From Desulfatitalea sp. BRH_c12 (GTDB lineage Bacteria > Desulfobacterota > Desulfobacteria > Desulfobacterales > Desulfosarcinaceae): a stretch of DNA of 59,979 bases. Position numbers and translations under genes: made by a program. The DNA lies in contig LADR01000033.1 of assembly GCA_000961655.1 (NCBI GenBank), positions 1 to 59,979 of the forward strand. Direction: 5' to 3'. The notes under the pieces are model-generated. The model searched no databases, had not been told where the DNA came from, and saw only the letters and a program-made list of their open reading frames with translations. Positions 18,515 through 26,005 of this stretch are shown one piece after another (positions within the stretch are counted from its first letter, which is position 1; each line of letters starts with the position of its first letter).

Positions 18515-19456
18515 TTATGCAATAGTGATAACGATTTTGCCATGGGTGTGCTTGGTTTCTTGTTGCCGGTGTGCGGCAGCGATTTGATCCATCGGATAGA
18601 CGGCGTGGATAATCGGTTCAATGCGGCCATCTTCGGCCCACCGGGCAACGTGCGCCAGATCGTCGGCATCCGCGCGCACCACGATCAGGCGCGCTTTTTG
18701 TCCGCTGGCGGTCCTGGTCTGTTCGACGGCCGCAAAGACCTCCGGTTTCAGGACGGTGGAAATCCAGGTGCCGGTGGGTGTGAGAATCGGCTGCACGGCA
18801 GCAAATGGCTGATTGCCGAATACGTCGAAGAAGATATCGAACAGGCGCCCGCTTCGGGTAATATCCGTCTGGCGATAGTCGATGCAGGCATCCGCGCCCA
18901 GGCGTTTGACCCGGGCATGCGACTCGGCGCCGCAGACGGCTGTCACCGAAGCGCCAAGGCATTTGGCGATCTGTACGGCCATGGTGCCCACGCCACCGGA
19001 AGCACCGTTGATGCAGACCCGCCATCCGGGCTGGATAGCGCCTTCGTCACGCAGGGCTTGCAGCGCCGTAAGAGATACCAGCGGCAAGGCGGCGGCCTGC
19101 TCCCAAGAGAGGGTCGCCGGTTTGGCGGCCAGTTGGTGGCGCTTGACCGCAACGAATTGCGCACACGTTTTCCCTTTCCAGCCATCGAGCATCCCGATGA
19201 CCGGTTCGCCCACTTGGAAGGTGCCGCGATCGTTCACGGCGGCAACCTCGCCGGCAAAGTCAAAGCCGGTCTGCTGGGGGAAACTGTCACCCGTGAAATC
19301 CTTGAATCGTCCTTTGCGGATGAAGGTATCCTTCGGATTGACTGCCGCCGCGCGCACCCGGACCACGATGTCCTCCGGTCCGGGGGCGGGGTCTTGCAGG
19401 TCATCGATCCGCAGCACATCAGCTGGGCCATAAGCTTCAAATACGACCGCTTTCAT
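18515..19456 (-). CDS. Zinc-independent quinone oxidoreductase (MDR family)
   Basis: 313 aa. GroES-like N-terminal domain (MKAVVFEAYGPADVLRIDD, AAAVNPKDTFIRKGRF) and an NADPH-binding Rossmann domain with INGASGGVGTMAVQIAKCLGA, the AxxGGVG motif of the QOR subfamily. The zinc-ligand cysteines of true alcohol dehydrogenases are absent. The family reduces quinones or enones with NADPH in detoxification. ATG 19456 follows a perfect GGAGGTG. It forms a minus-strand run with the membrane protein and VOC-fold protein upstream (gaps of 15 and about 14 bp), which suggests an electrophile or oxidative stress operon, though the substrate is unknown. Confidence 0.88.
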   Translation of the reverse strand: MKAVVFEAYGPADVLRIDDLQDPAPGPEDIVVRVRAAAVNPKDTFIRKGRFKDFTGDSFPQQTGFDFAGEVAAVNDRGTFQVGEPVIGMLDGWKGKTCAQFVAVKRHQLAAKPATLSWEQAAALPLVSLTALQALRDEGAIQPGWRVCINGASGGVGTMAVQIAKCLGASVTAVCGAESHARVKRLGADACIDYRQTDITRSGRLFDIFFDVFGNQPFAAVQPILTPTGTWISTVLKPEVFAAVEQTRTASGQKARLIVVRADADDLAHVARWAEDGRIEPIIHAVYPMDQIAAAHRQQETKHTHGKIVITIA

Positions 19457-19471
19457 AGCACCTCCAGGCCA

Positions 19472-19930
19472 TCACTTGCTTTTATCGACAAGGGCATCGT
19501 GTCGGCGCAGCAGCGCTCTGAGATAACGCAGGCTGGAAAGAACGAGCGCCAGACCGATGGCGATATATACGGTCGCCAGATAGGGTTTGGGAAGGGGCGA
19601 GTGGCGCAGCGCCACGCCCATGGCGATCATTAGCGCGACCATAAGATAGCTTTTCCAACTCATGAAGGAAAAAAAGCAGCGCTTGCCCTCCATCGGCAGA
19701 ATACGCGCCAGATTTTTATCCACGACTTTCAAGAACCCGAAATGGTGGATGGCCAGGGCCATAAGAATGCCCGGCCCGGCAAACGCGACCGCGTGAACTG
19801 CCCCGCGCTGCAGCCATCCGTAAGCCAGCGACAGCATCATGGCGCCCACGGCGATCCACATAAACGCCGCTGTAAACAGCAGCGCCGATTTGTCGACCCC
19901 TGGTCTGATGCGGCTGAAGGTTTTCATCAT
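19472..19930 (-). CDS. Small four-helix membrane protein
   Basis: About 152 aa with four membrane segments (ALLFTAAFMWIAVGAMMLSLAYG; VHAVAFAGPGILMALAIHH, shortened; SYLMVALMIAMGVAL; YLATVYIAIGLALVLSSL). The cytoplasmic loop FGFLKVVDKNLARILPMEGKR is conserved-looking. I do not recognise a named function. ATG 19930 or 19927 is preferred because GGAAG lies just upstream; an ATG at 19951 would overlap the VOC gene stop. It sits between the VOC-fold gene and the quinone oxidoreductase and is probably translated from the same mRNA. Confidence 0.7.
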   Translation of the reverse strand: MMKTFSRIRPGVDKSALLFTAAFMWIAVGAMMLSLAYGWLQRGAVHAVAFAGPGILMALAIHHFGFLKVVDKNLARILPMEGKRCFFSFMSWKSYLMVALMIAMGVALRHSPLPKPYLATVYIAIGLALVLSSLRYLRALLRRHDALVDKSK

Positions 19931-19943
19931 GCTTCCATTTTGC

Positions 19944-20300
19944 TTATTCATCCTGCCACGCCTCGAGACGGTGCCCTTCCGGATCGTGGAAGTAAAACAC
20001 GCGTGCGCCCCATTTTGCCTGCATAGGGCCGGGCCGGCCGTCTGCTTCGGCCAGGTGGCGGTGCAATCCGTCCAAATCATCGACCTGCAGGGAAAGCGTG
20101 ATGCCGGCGCCTTCGGCACTGGCGATCGTCGTGCGTGCGGCTTCGGCAATGCTGACGAAGCTGTCGGCCGTCAATCGGAATTCCACCAGCCAGTCGGTGG
20201 TGTGCGCGACGGTCAACCCAAGCACATCGCGATAAAAAGCGACTGTCTCGCGCCAATGCCGGCAGTACAGTATGGTGTTGGTGCGTCGAACCGTGACCAT
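19944..20300 (-). CDS. VOC-fold (glyoxalase/bleomycin-resistance) protein
   Basis: 118 aa, one VOC unit: VRRTNTILYCRHWRETVAFYRDVLGL at the start and VFYFHDPEGHRLEAWQDE at the end, with the typical beta-alpha-beta-beta-beta repeat between. Potential metal ligands are the C-terminal Glu and the His in DPEGH. Members include glyoxalases, dioxygenases and resistance proteins that bind small hydrophobic or electrophilic compounds; the substrate cannot be named. The start ATG 20300 has GGGAGGG six bases upstream. First gene of a minus-strand run with the membrane protein and quinone oxidoreductase. Confidence 0.85.
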   Translation of the reverse strand: MVTVRRTNTILYCRHWRETVAFYRDVLGLTVAHTTDWLVEFRLTADSFVSIAEAARTTIASAEGAGITLSLQVDDLDGLHRHLAEADGRPGPMQAKWGARVFYFHDPEGHRLEAWQDE

Positions 20301-20587
20301 CATGCCCTCCCGCGAATCATTACAATACAATAGCGCCTTTTTAGCCGGATTGCAAAGAGGCTCGATTTGGCGCGGTTCGGGCTGAAAACCCGGCGGGTCA
20401 TGGTATCGACCGGCGCAGCCCATCGTTCCGGTTCGTGCGGGGTCAGATGCCGCTTCCCTTGAACCGACCGAACCGGGCCTTACCATGAGGGTACTATCAC
20501 AAACGATACTACGGAAGCGATCTGGCACAACATCGCTGAGGACTGCATCGAAATGCCTGGTAGCAGTCCGCTTTGAAAGGAAACACC

Positions 20588-21145
20588 ATGAATCCGATTG
20601 AAGAATTAAAGGCCGAACACCGGGGCATTGAAAGCGCCCTGACGATTTTGACGGAAATTGCCGACCAAATGGGAACCAGTACGGAAACAGCCTTGGTGCA
20701 GGATGCTGAAGACCTGCTTGATTTTTTCAGGACATTTGTCGATACGTGCCATCATGGCAAGGAGGAGCAGGGGCTCTTTCCGGCCCTTGAACGCGCCGGT
20801 GTGCAGCGTCAAGGCGGTCCGGTGGGCGTGATGCTTGGTGAGCACGAACAAGGTCGCACCCATATTCGCGAAATGGGGCGCGCACTCCAGGATTATCAGG
20901 CAGGAATGCCGCAGGCGGATGAGCGTTTCCGCAGGCACGCAGACGCCTATCGTCAATTGCTCGAGCAGCACATTGCCAAGGAGGATCAGGTGTTGTTTGA
21001 GATGGCAGCCCAGCGGCTTCCCCAGGACCAGCAGCGTCGTTTGGAGGAACAGTTCGCGCAGATCGAACGAGAGGTGGTCGGCGTCGGCCGGCATGAGCAG
21101 TATCACGCCATGCTGGATGCGTTCACTAAAAAGTACGGCGGCTGA
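20588..21145 (+). CDS. Hemerythrin HHE-domain protein
   Basis: 185 aa, all-helical cytoplasmic protein. It begins MNPIEELKAEHRGIES and contains the di-iron ligand motifs H..E-type: His12 in AEHRGIE, CHHGKEEQGLFPAL, GEHEQGRTHI and HIAKEDQVLFEMA. These place four or more His and two Glu as in hemerythrin-like di-iron sites. Such proteins bind oxygen or NO, or store and repair iron clusters in anaerobes meeting oxygen. ATG 20588 follows AAAGGAAACACC. It is transcribed alone, with 287 bp upstream free of genes, and converges on the OmpA-domain gene. Confidence 0.88.
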   Translation: MNPIEELKAEHRGIESALTILTEIADQMGTSTETALVQDAEDLLDFFRTFVDTCHHGKEEQGLFPALERAGVQRQGGPVGVMLGEHEQGRTHIREMGRALQDYQAGMPQADERFRRHADAYRQLLEQHIAKEDQVLFEMAAQRLPQDQQRRLEEQFAQIEREVVGVGRHEQYHAMLDAFTKKYGG

Positions 21146-21174
21146 ACGTGCGCGTTAGCGTTCCATTTCGCCAT

Positions 21175-22653
21175 TCAGGGCATTGCTTGCCCGGTCGGCT
21201 TGATGATCACGTCGATGCGCCGGTTACGGGCGCGGCCGGCGGCGCTGGCGTTGGAGACTACCGGGCGCGTCGACCCATGGCCGATGGCGGAGACCTTGGT
21301 GGTAGGCAGCGTGTACCGGTCGACCAGGAATTTTTTGACCGATTCGGCACGGCGCTGAGATAATGCCCGGTTCATCTCCTGCGAACCGCTGCTGTCGGAA
21401 TGTCCCTCGACGATCACATCCGGCTGCCCGAAAAATTGAATGACCTGCTGTACTTTGCTCAGCAGCCCATGGCTGTCGGGTGGGATGTCCGCACTGCCCA
21501 CCCGAAATCGGATGCCCGTAAGCCGGAGGATCAACTGGTCCGCTTCTTTGATGACTTCGGCTTCCTCGGGTTCAAAACCTTGCCTGACGGTTTCGAACAG
21601 GGCGTGATAGCGGTTTTCGGCCGCCAGTCGTTGTTTGTCTTGCCTGATTTGTTGGTGCGTGCCCTCCAATTCGGCCAGACGCTCGCCGAGTTTTTCGATC
21701 AACACACTTTTTTCGTCAGCCGACCGGCGTGCCAGGGTCCGTTCGGCCTGCAACGTGTCCACGCTGGAAAGGATGGCGCCCAACTGCTCTTCGAACGAGA
21801 GATTGCGGCGATCCGCGGATTGTAAGTGGGTCGTGGTCTGGAACAGAAAGCTTTCCATCCACAAGGCAATGTCCTCGGGCGTCATCTGGGCGAGCATGCG
21901 GCTGGTACCGGCAATGACCACCGCACGCTGAACGAGAAAGCGGGCCTGGTCCGATTTTTGGAGGATTGTGGCCTGATCGTAGCGCTGCTCGGCAATATAG
22001 GTTTCGGCTTGCGTGAGCGACTCCCGGGCTTGTTCAAACGCTTTGGGCGCCATCTCGGGCACCTTGGCCTCGAGGGCATTTTGCAGCAGGTGACGGACAT
22101 CCCCGGTCGCGGCCAGGGTGATGGCGCGCAGTTCGAGCTCACGGTAGCGTTCGCTGACCTTTCGACTGCCACGGCGCGCACGTTCGAAGTCGCTGTTCTC
22201 CACGGATCGGGTCAAACCCAGGAAGGCGTTTTCGATGGCGGCATATTCCTCGGCAAATTGTTGGGCATTGACGGCGCGCGCCGCGGCACGGCTGCGGATG
22301 GCCTGTTCGAGCTGATCGCGCGACCGGATGGCGATCACTTCGGCCTGTTTCAGTTCGGCCTGACCCAGGGCCGCCGTTTCAAGAATGCGTTCGGCGGGCG
22401 CGTTTCCATCCAAGGCCTGTTTGGCGGCTGCGTGAGAAGCTTCAGCCTTTTTGAACCAGTTTGGCGACAGAACGTCCACTTGGTCGGTGCGTGCCTGCGC
22501 CAAGCCTTCTGCCAACTGGCCAACTGCTTCGGCGGGGTCCTGATTGCGATCGATGGGATCCACTTTCAAGGGGGCGCCGCCGCACGCAACCAACAGTGCC
22601 AAGCCGGCGATCAAGGCGATTGCCAGGGGCCATCGCGCGCATCGTTCAACCAT
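21175..22653 (-). CDS. Coiled-coil lipoprotein with C-terminal OmpA domain
   Basis: 492 aa. Lipoprotein signal (RWPLAIALIAGLALLVACGG, lipobox LVAC), followed by about 330 residues of helical, Glu/Arg/Ala-rich sequence with DUF4398-like repeats and coiled coil (KSVLIEKLGERLAELEGTHQQI, in part). The C-terminal 110 residues form an OmpA/MotB peptidoglycan-binding domain: GSADIPPDSHGLLSKV, DVIVEGHSDSSGS, NRALSQRRAESVKKFL, IGHGSTRPV and GRARNRRIDVII. It should be outer-membrane-anchored and tether the wall. ATG 22653 follows GGAGGGATC. It is monocistronic in appearance. Confidence 0.88.
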   Translation of the reverse strand: MVERCARWPLAIALIAGLALLVACGGAPLKVDPIDRNQDPAEAVGQLAEGLAQARTDQVDVLSPNWFKKAEASHAAAKQALDGNAPAERILETAALGQAELKQAEVIAIRSRDQLEQAIRSRAAARAVNAQQFAEEYAAIENAFLGLTRSVENSDFERARRGSRKVSERYRELELRAITLAATGDVRHLLQNALEAKVPEMAPKAFEQARESLTQAETYIAEQRYDQATILQKSDQARFLVQRAVVIAGTSRMLAQMTPEDIALWMESFLFQTTTHLQSADRRNLSFEEQLGAILSSVDTLQAERTLARRSADEKSVLIEKLGERLAELEGTHQQIRQDKQRLAAENRYHALFETVRQGFEPEEAEVIKEADQLILRLTGIRFRVGSADIPPDSHGLLSKVQQVIQFFGQPDVIVEGHSDSSGSQEMNRALSQRRAESVKKFLVDRYTLPTTKVSAIGHGSTRPVVSNASAAGRARNRRIDVIIKPTGQAMP

Positions 22654-22795
22654 GATCCCTCCGTCTGGGTTCGGTGATTTCCATTCGTCGATTCGTTGAT
22701 TCGGATTGGTTCTTCGACGTTGGTTATTGTATGTACGTTTGCACTGTCGAACCACCCGTCGATCAACTTTTTTCGATTAAACGAATCAACAACCC

Positions 22796-24439
22796 CTATC
22801 CAAGGTATTGTCGCCTGAGGATAGTGTCCTTTTGCCAGCGCAGGTCGTCACGTTGCGGGTATTGCAGGTTATAGTGCAGGCCGCGGCTCTCTTTGCGGTG
22901 ACGGGCACACTTGATGATCAGTTCGGCGACGGTGGCGATGTTGCGCAGCTCAATAAGATCGGGCACCACTTTGAAATGCCAGTAATAATCCTGGATCTCG
23001 GTCTGTATGATGTCGATGCGGCGTTGGGCGCGCTCCAGCCGCTTGTCCGAGCGCACAATGCCCACATAGTTCCACATCAAACGGCGGATTTCATCCCAGT
23101 TGTGGGTGATGACGATCGATTCGTCGCTGTCGCTGGTGCTCACGTCATCCCAGGCCGGTGGATGGGGCAGGGGGTTGAACGCGTTTTCGCGCAGTTCGGT
23201 GATCACCTCCCGGGCGGCCGCATCGGCGTAGACCAGGGCTTCCAGAAGTGAGTTGCTGGCCAGGCGGTTGGCGCCGTGCAGCCCTGTGCAGGCGGTTTCG
23301 CCCACGGCATACAGGTGCCGGATATCGGTGCGGCCCTGAACGTCCGTGACCACGCCGCCGCACATGTAATGGGCAGCCGGGACCACCGGTATGGGCATGC
23401 AGGTCATATCGATGCCCAGGCTCATGCATTTGGCGTAGATGTTGGGGAAGCGTTCACGCACCACGTCAGCCGGCACATGCGTAATATCCAGAAATACCGA
23501 TTCAGCGCCGCTTTTCTTCAGTTCGCTGTCAATGGCGCGGGCCACTACGTCGCGGCAGGCCAAGTCTTTGCTAGGATCGTAATCCTGCATGAAAGGCCGG
23601 CCATCGGCATCGATCAGGATGCCGCCCTCGCCGCGCACCGCTTCGGAAATCAGGAAATTTTTGGCCTGCGGGTGGTAGAGGCAGGTGGGATGAAACTGCA
23701 CGAATTCCAGGTTGGCCACGGTAGCCCCCGCCCGATACGCCATGGCGATGCCGTCGCCCGTGGCGATGTCCGGGTTGCTGGTGTAAAGATACACTTTGCC
23801 GGTGCCGCCCGTGGCCAGCAAGGTGATGTTGGCGGCAAAGGTTTTTACCTGGTGGCTGCTGCGTTCGAGTACATAGGCCCCGCAGCAGAAATCTTCGTGG
23901 GTGGTGGTGACCTGCCCTCTTTTAATGCGGGTGGACTGGGTGATCAGGTCAATGGCGATATGGTTTTCATACAAGTGAATGTGAGGGTGATTGCGCACCA
24001 GATTCAGCAGCACCTGTTCCACTTCGCGGCCGGTCATGTCGTGGGCATGCACAATGCGATTGTGGGAGTGGCCGCCCTCCCGCCCCAGGTCGAACGCGTC
24101 GTCTGGGACACTAATGCCGTTTTCCCGGCGCAAATTGAAATGGACGCCCAGTTGGATGAGTTCCCTGATGCGGGCCGGTCCGTCTTTGACGACCCTTTCC
24201 ACCACATCGAGGTTGCACAGGCCATCGCCTGAACTCAAGGTGTCCTGGATGTGCAGATCGAAGGTGTCTGTTTCTCCGAAGACCGTGGCAATGCCCCCCT
24301 GGGCCAGGTTGGTGTTGCTGTCCATGGCCTCTTTCTTGGTGACCAGGGCCACGCTGCCGTGTTCGGCCACCTTGAGTGCAAACAACAAACCGGCAACACC
24401 GCTGCCGATCACCAGGATATCGGTTTTAACATCGCTCAT
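22796..24439 (-). CDS. nadB: L-aspartate oxidase
   Basis: 547 aa FAD enzyme that oxidises L-aspartate to iminoaspartate, the first step of de novo NAD synthesis. FAD motif VIGSGVAGLLFALKVA at residues 10-25; NTNLAQGGIATVF; active-site blocks EGGHSHNRIVHAHDMTGREVE (split here by position), TGGTGKVYLYTSNPDIATGDG and HYMCGGVVTDVQGRT; then TGLHGANRLASNSLLEALVYA. The C-terminal helical domain (RRLMWNYVGIVRSDKRLERA) is complete. In anaerobes the enzyme uses fumarate or quinone in place of oxygen. ATG 24439 has only a weak ribosome site. The SH3 protein gene lies 24 bp upstream on the same strand, so the two may share a transcript. Confidence 0.95.
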   Translation of the reverse strand: MSDVKTDILVIGSGVAGLLFALKVAEHGSVALVTKKEAMDSNTNLAQGGIATVFGETDTFDLHIQDTLSSGDGLCNLDVVERVVKDGPARIRELIQLGVHFNLRRENGISVPDDAFDLGREGGHSHNRIVHAHDMTGREVEQVLLNLVRNHPHIHLYENHIAIDLITQSTRIKRGQVTTTHEDFCCGAYVLERSSHQVKTFAANITLLATGGTGKVYLYTSNPDIATGDGIAMAYRAGATVANLEFVQFHPTCLYHPQAKNFLISEAVRGEGGILIDADGRPFMQDYDPSKDLACRDVVARAIDSELKKSGAESVFLDITHVPADVVRERFPNIYAKCMSLGIDMTCMPIPVVPAAHYMCGGVVTDVQGRTDIRHLYAVGETACTGLHGANRLASNSLLEALVYADAAAREVITELRENAFNPLPHPPAWDDVSTSDSDESIVITHNWDEIRRLMWNYVGIVRSDKRLERAQRRIDIIQTEIQDYYWHFKVVPDLIELRNIATVAELIIKCARHRKESRGLHYNLQYPQRDDLRWQKDTILRRQYLG

Positions 24440-24463
24440 GACAGTGCGCTTTCAATTGGCAGC

Positions 24464-25126
24464 TTACATCAAAGGTGATCTGCGTCTGGGCCGTTTCATG
24501 ATAAAACCGGCCACGAAGCCGAAAATGATCAGGCCGCCGCCGTACAACATGCCCTCATACAGCTGATTGTTCGTGATTCGATTGAGCTGACTTTCGTACT
24601 GATCGGCTTTTTGGGTGATTTCATCGAGTGTTTTGCGGTTGTTTTCGTAATCGGTTCTCAATTTGATCGTGTCTGCAGCATCTTTTTTGAGCGCCGCGTA
24701 AGAGGCTTCGACTTGGGTCAAGGCTTCTTTGGTTTGGTTTAATTCTTGGGTCAAGGTACCGTTTTTCTGCGTCAGATCGGATATGGTCTGATGAACATCC
24801 TTGTTCTGGTTGATAAATTCGGCGTGCTTTTTTTCCAAGCGCGCCAGCTTAATGGCGCTCGGCGGTTCTTCCGTGAGATAGCGGGTCAGCACCCAGCCTT
24901 CCTTGCCGCTGGGCAGGCGCACCTCGGACCATTCTGTGCCCCTGTTGATCATTTCCAGGGTTCGCCCGGACGGGACCATGGCCAAGATCTTGCGGTCTGT
25001 TCCCGGTCCGGTCCGAAACGTAATTTCGAAGGCCTCCGAGACGTAAAAGGTCTGGGCGGCTCCGATCGCCACGTTGAGCAGCAACAACAATACAACAATA
25101 ACGCCGGTTCTCATCGATTTTTTCAT
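24464..25126 (-). CDS. SH3-domain and coiled-coil membrane protein (YgiM/TIGR04211 type)
   Basis: 220 aa. A cleavable signal peptide (VIVVLLLLLNVAIGAAQ), a bacterial SH3 domain (YVSEAFEITFRTGPGTDRKI...WSEVRLPSGKEGWVLTRYL), a coiled coil of about 90 residues (DVHQTISDLTQKNGTLTQEL, onward), and one C-terminal membrane helix (YGGGLIIFGFVAGFIM) followed by KRPRRR. This architecture matches the TIGR04211 family of envelope proteins; the SH3 domain would sit in the periplasm. Function is not known beyond probable cell-envelope binding. It lies directly upstream of nadB. Confidence 0.82.
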   Translation of the reverse strand: MKKSMRTGVIVVLLLLLNVAIGAAQTFYVSEAFEITFRTGPGTDRKILAMVPSGRTLEMINRGTEWSEVRLPSGKEGWVLTRYLTEEPPSAIKLARLEKKHAEFINQNKDVHQTISDLTQKNGTLTQELNQTKEALTQVEASYAALKKDAADTIKLRTDYENNRKTLDEITQKADQYESQLNRITNNQLYEGMLYGGGLIIFGFVAGFIMKRPRRRSPLM

Positions 25127-25398
25127 CTGGTAATTTTACTCCTCGGGATCTTTTGGGTGAGCTCAACGATGAGCTCTTTGTTGCGTGGCAGGATGTTGCT
25201 TTCACGCCAAACGCAACGGCCGGATAGCGCTTTTGCTGAATGAAGGCGGTTATCCATGAATACACGATGCGCGGAACGCCAGCTCCGCCGAACGAGGCGT
25301 ATTCTTTGATGAAAAAGGGCCATCTGTCAATAATTTCTTTGAAATTGAAGGCGCCTGTGTTATTTTTCCCATTATTCGATACAAAAGGGTGAACCTGC

Positions 25399-25845
25399 AT
25401 GATTGTTTACGATTTGCAATGCCGGTACGAACACCGTTTCGAAGGTTGGTTTGAAGACGCCACAACCTTTGAGCGGCAGCGCAAGCAGGGTCTGGTCGCA
25501 TGTCCTGTCTGCAACGATACCGAAGTCAACCGAATCCCTTCCACTTTTGCCATCAAAGGCTTGAAAGGCGCACCCCCGCCGAACCCCAAGGGATTGTCCG
25601 AGGCGGAAGCGGCTGTTGTGGCCCGGGCCGTCATGCAGTTCGTGGAAAGCAATTTCGACAATGTGGGGACCGATTTTGCCAAGGAGGCCCTGAAGATCCA
25701 TTACGGCGTCACCGGGCCGCGCAATATCCGCGGCGTAAGCACCACCCAGGAAGAAGAGACCCTGCGCCAGGAAGGGGTCGAATTTTTCAAATTCTCCCCA
25801 CCCGATGATCCCTCCACATCTAACCCGCCGCCCTCAGATGCGTAG
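25399..25845 (+). CDS. DUF1178 family protein
   Basis: 148 aa. The N-terminus MIVYDLQCRYEHRFEGWFED and the pair CPVCNDTEVNRIPS define the DUF1178 family, with a small zinc-ribbon-like half-site (CPVC plus the earlier Cys8 and His). The C-terminal half (FAKEALKIHYGVTGPRNIRG, then EEETLRQEGVEFFKFSPP) is also typical. Family function is not established. ATG 25399 follows AAAGGGTGAAC. It ends just before a 147-bp inverted-repeat region. Confidence 0.88.
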   Translation: MIVYDLQCRYEHRFEGWFEDATTFERQRKQGLVACPVCNDTEVNRIPSTFAIKGLKGAPPPNPKGLSEAEAAVVARAVMQFVESNFDNVGTDFAKEALKIHYGVTGPRNIRGVSTTQEEETLRQEGVEFFKFSPPDDPSTSNPPPSDA

Positions 25846-25848
25846 ATC

Positions 25849-25995
25849 CGTTTGCCCGTGGGGCCCGATGGGTCTGTTTGGGCGATGGTGATATGGCGCG
25901 TGGCTGTCCGCTGCGCACTTTCGTCCCCTGTATGTCCGGTTCTCTGACAGGCCGGGCTGGTAACAAAAGCCACGAACCATCCCCCACGGGCAAAC
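25849..25995. repeat. Inverted-repeat-bounded intergenic element
   Basis: GTTTGCCCGTGGGG near 25851-25864 is exactly complementary to CCCCACGGGCAAAC near 25982-25995. Inside, CGTGGCT near 25900 pairs with AGCCACG near 25971, so the whole stretch can fold into one long nested hairpin. It lies between the convergent DUF1178 and recD2 genes. It may be a miniature inverted-repeat element or a bidirectional terminator. Seen directly; function unknown. Confidence 0.6.
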
Positions 25996-26005
25996 AGGCC
26001 AACCG

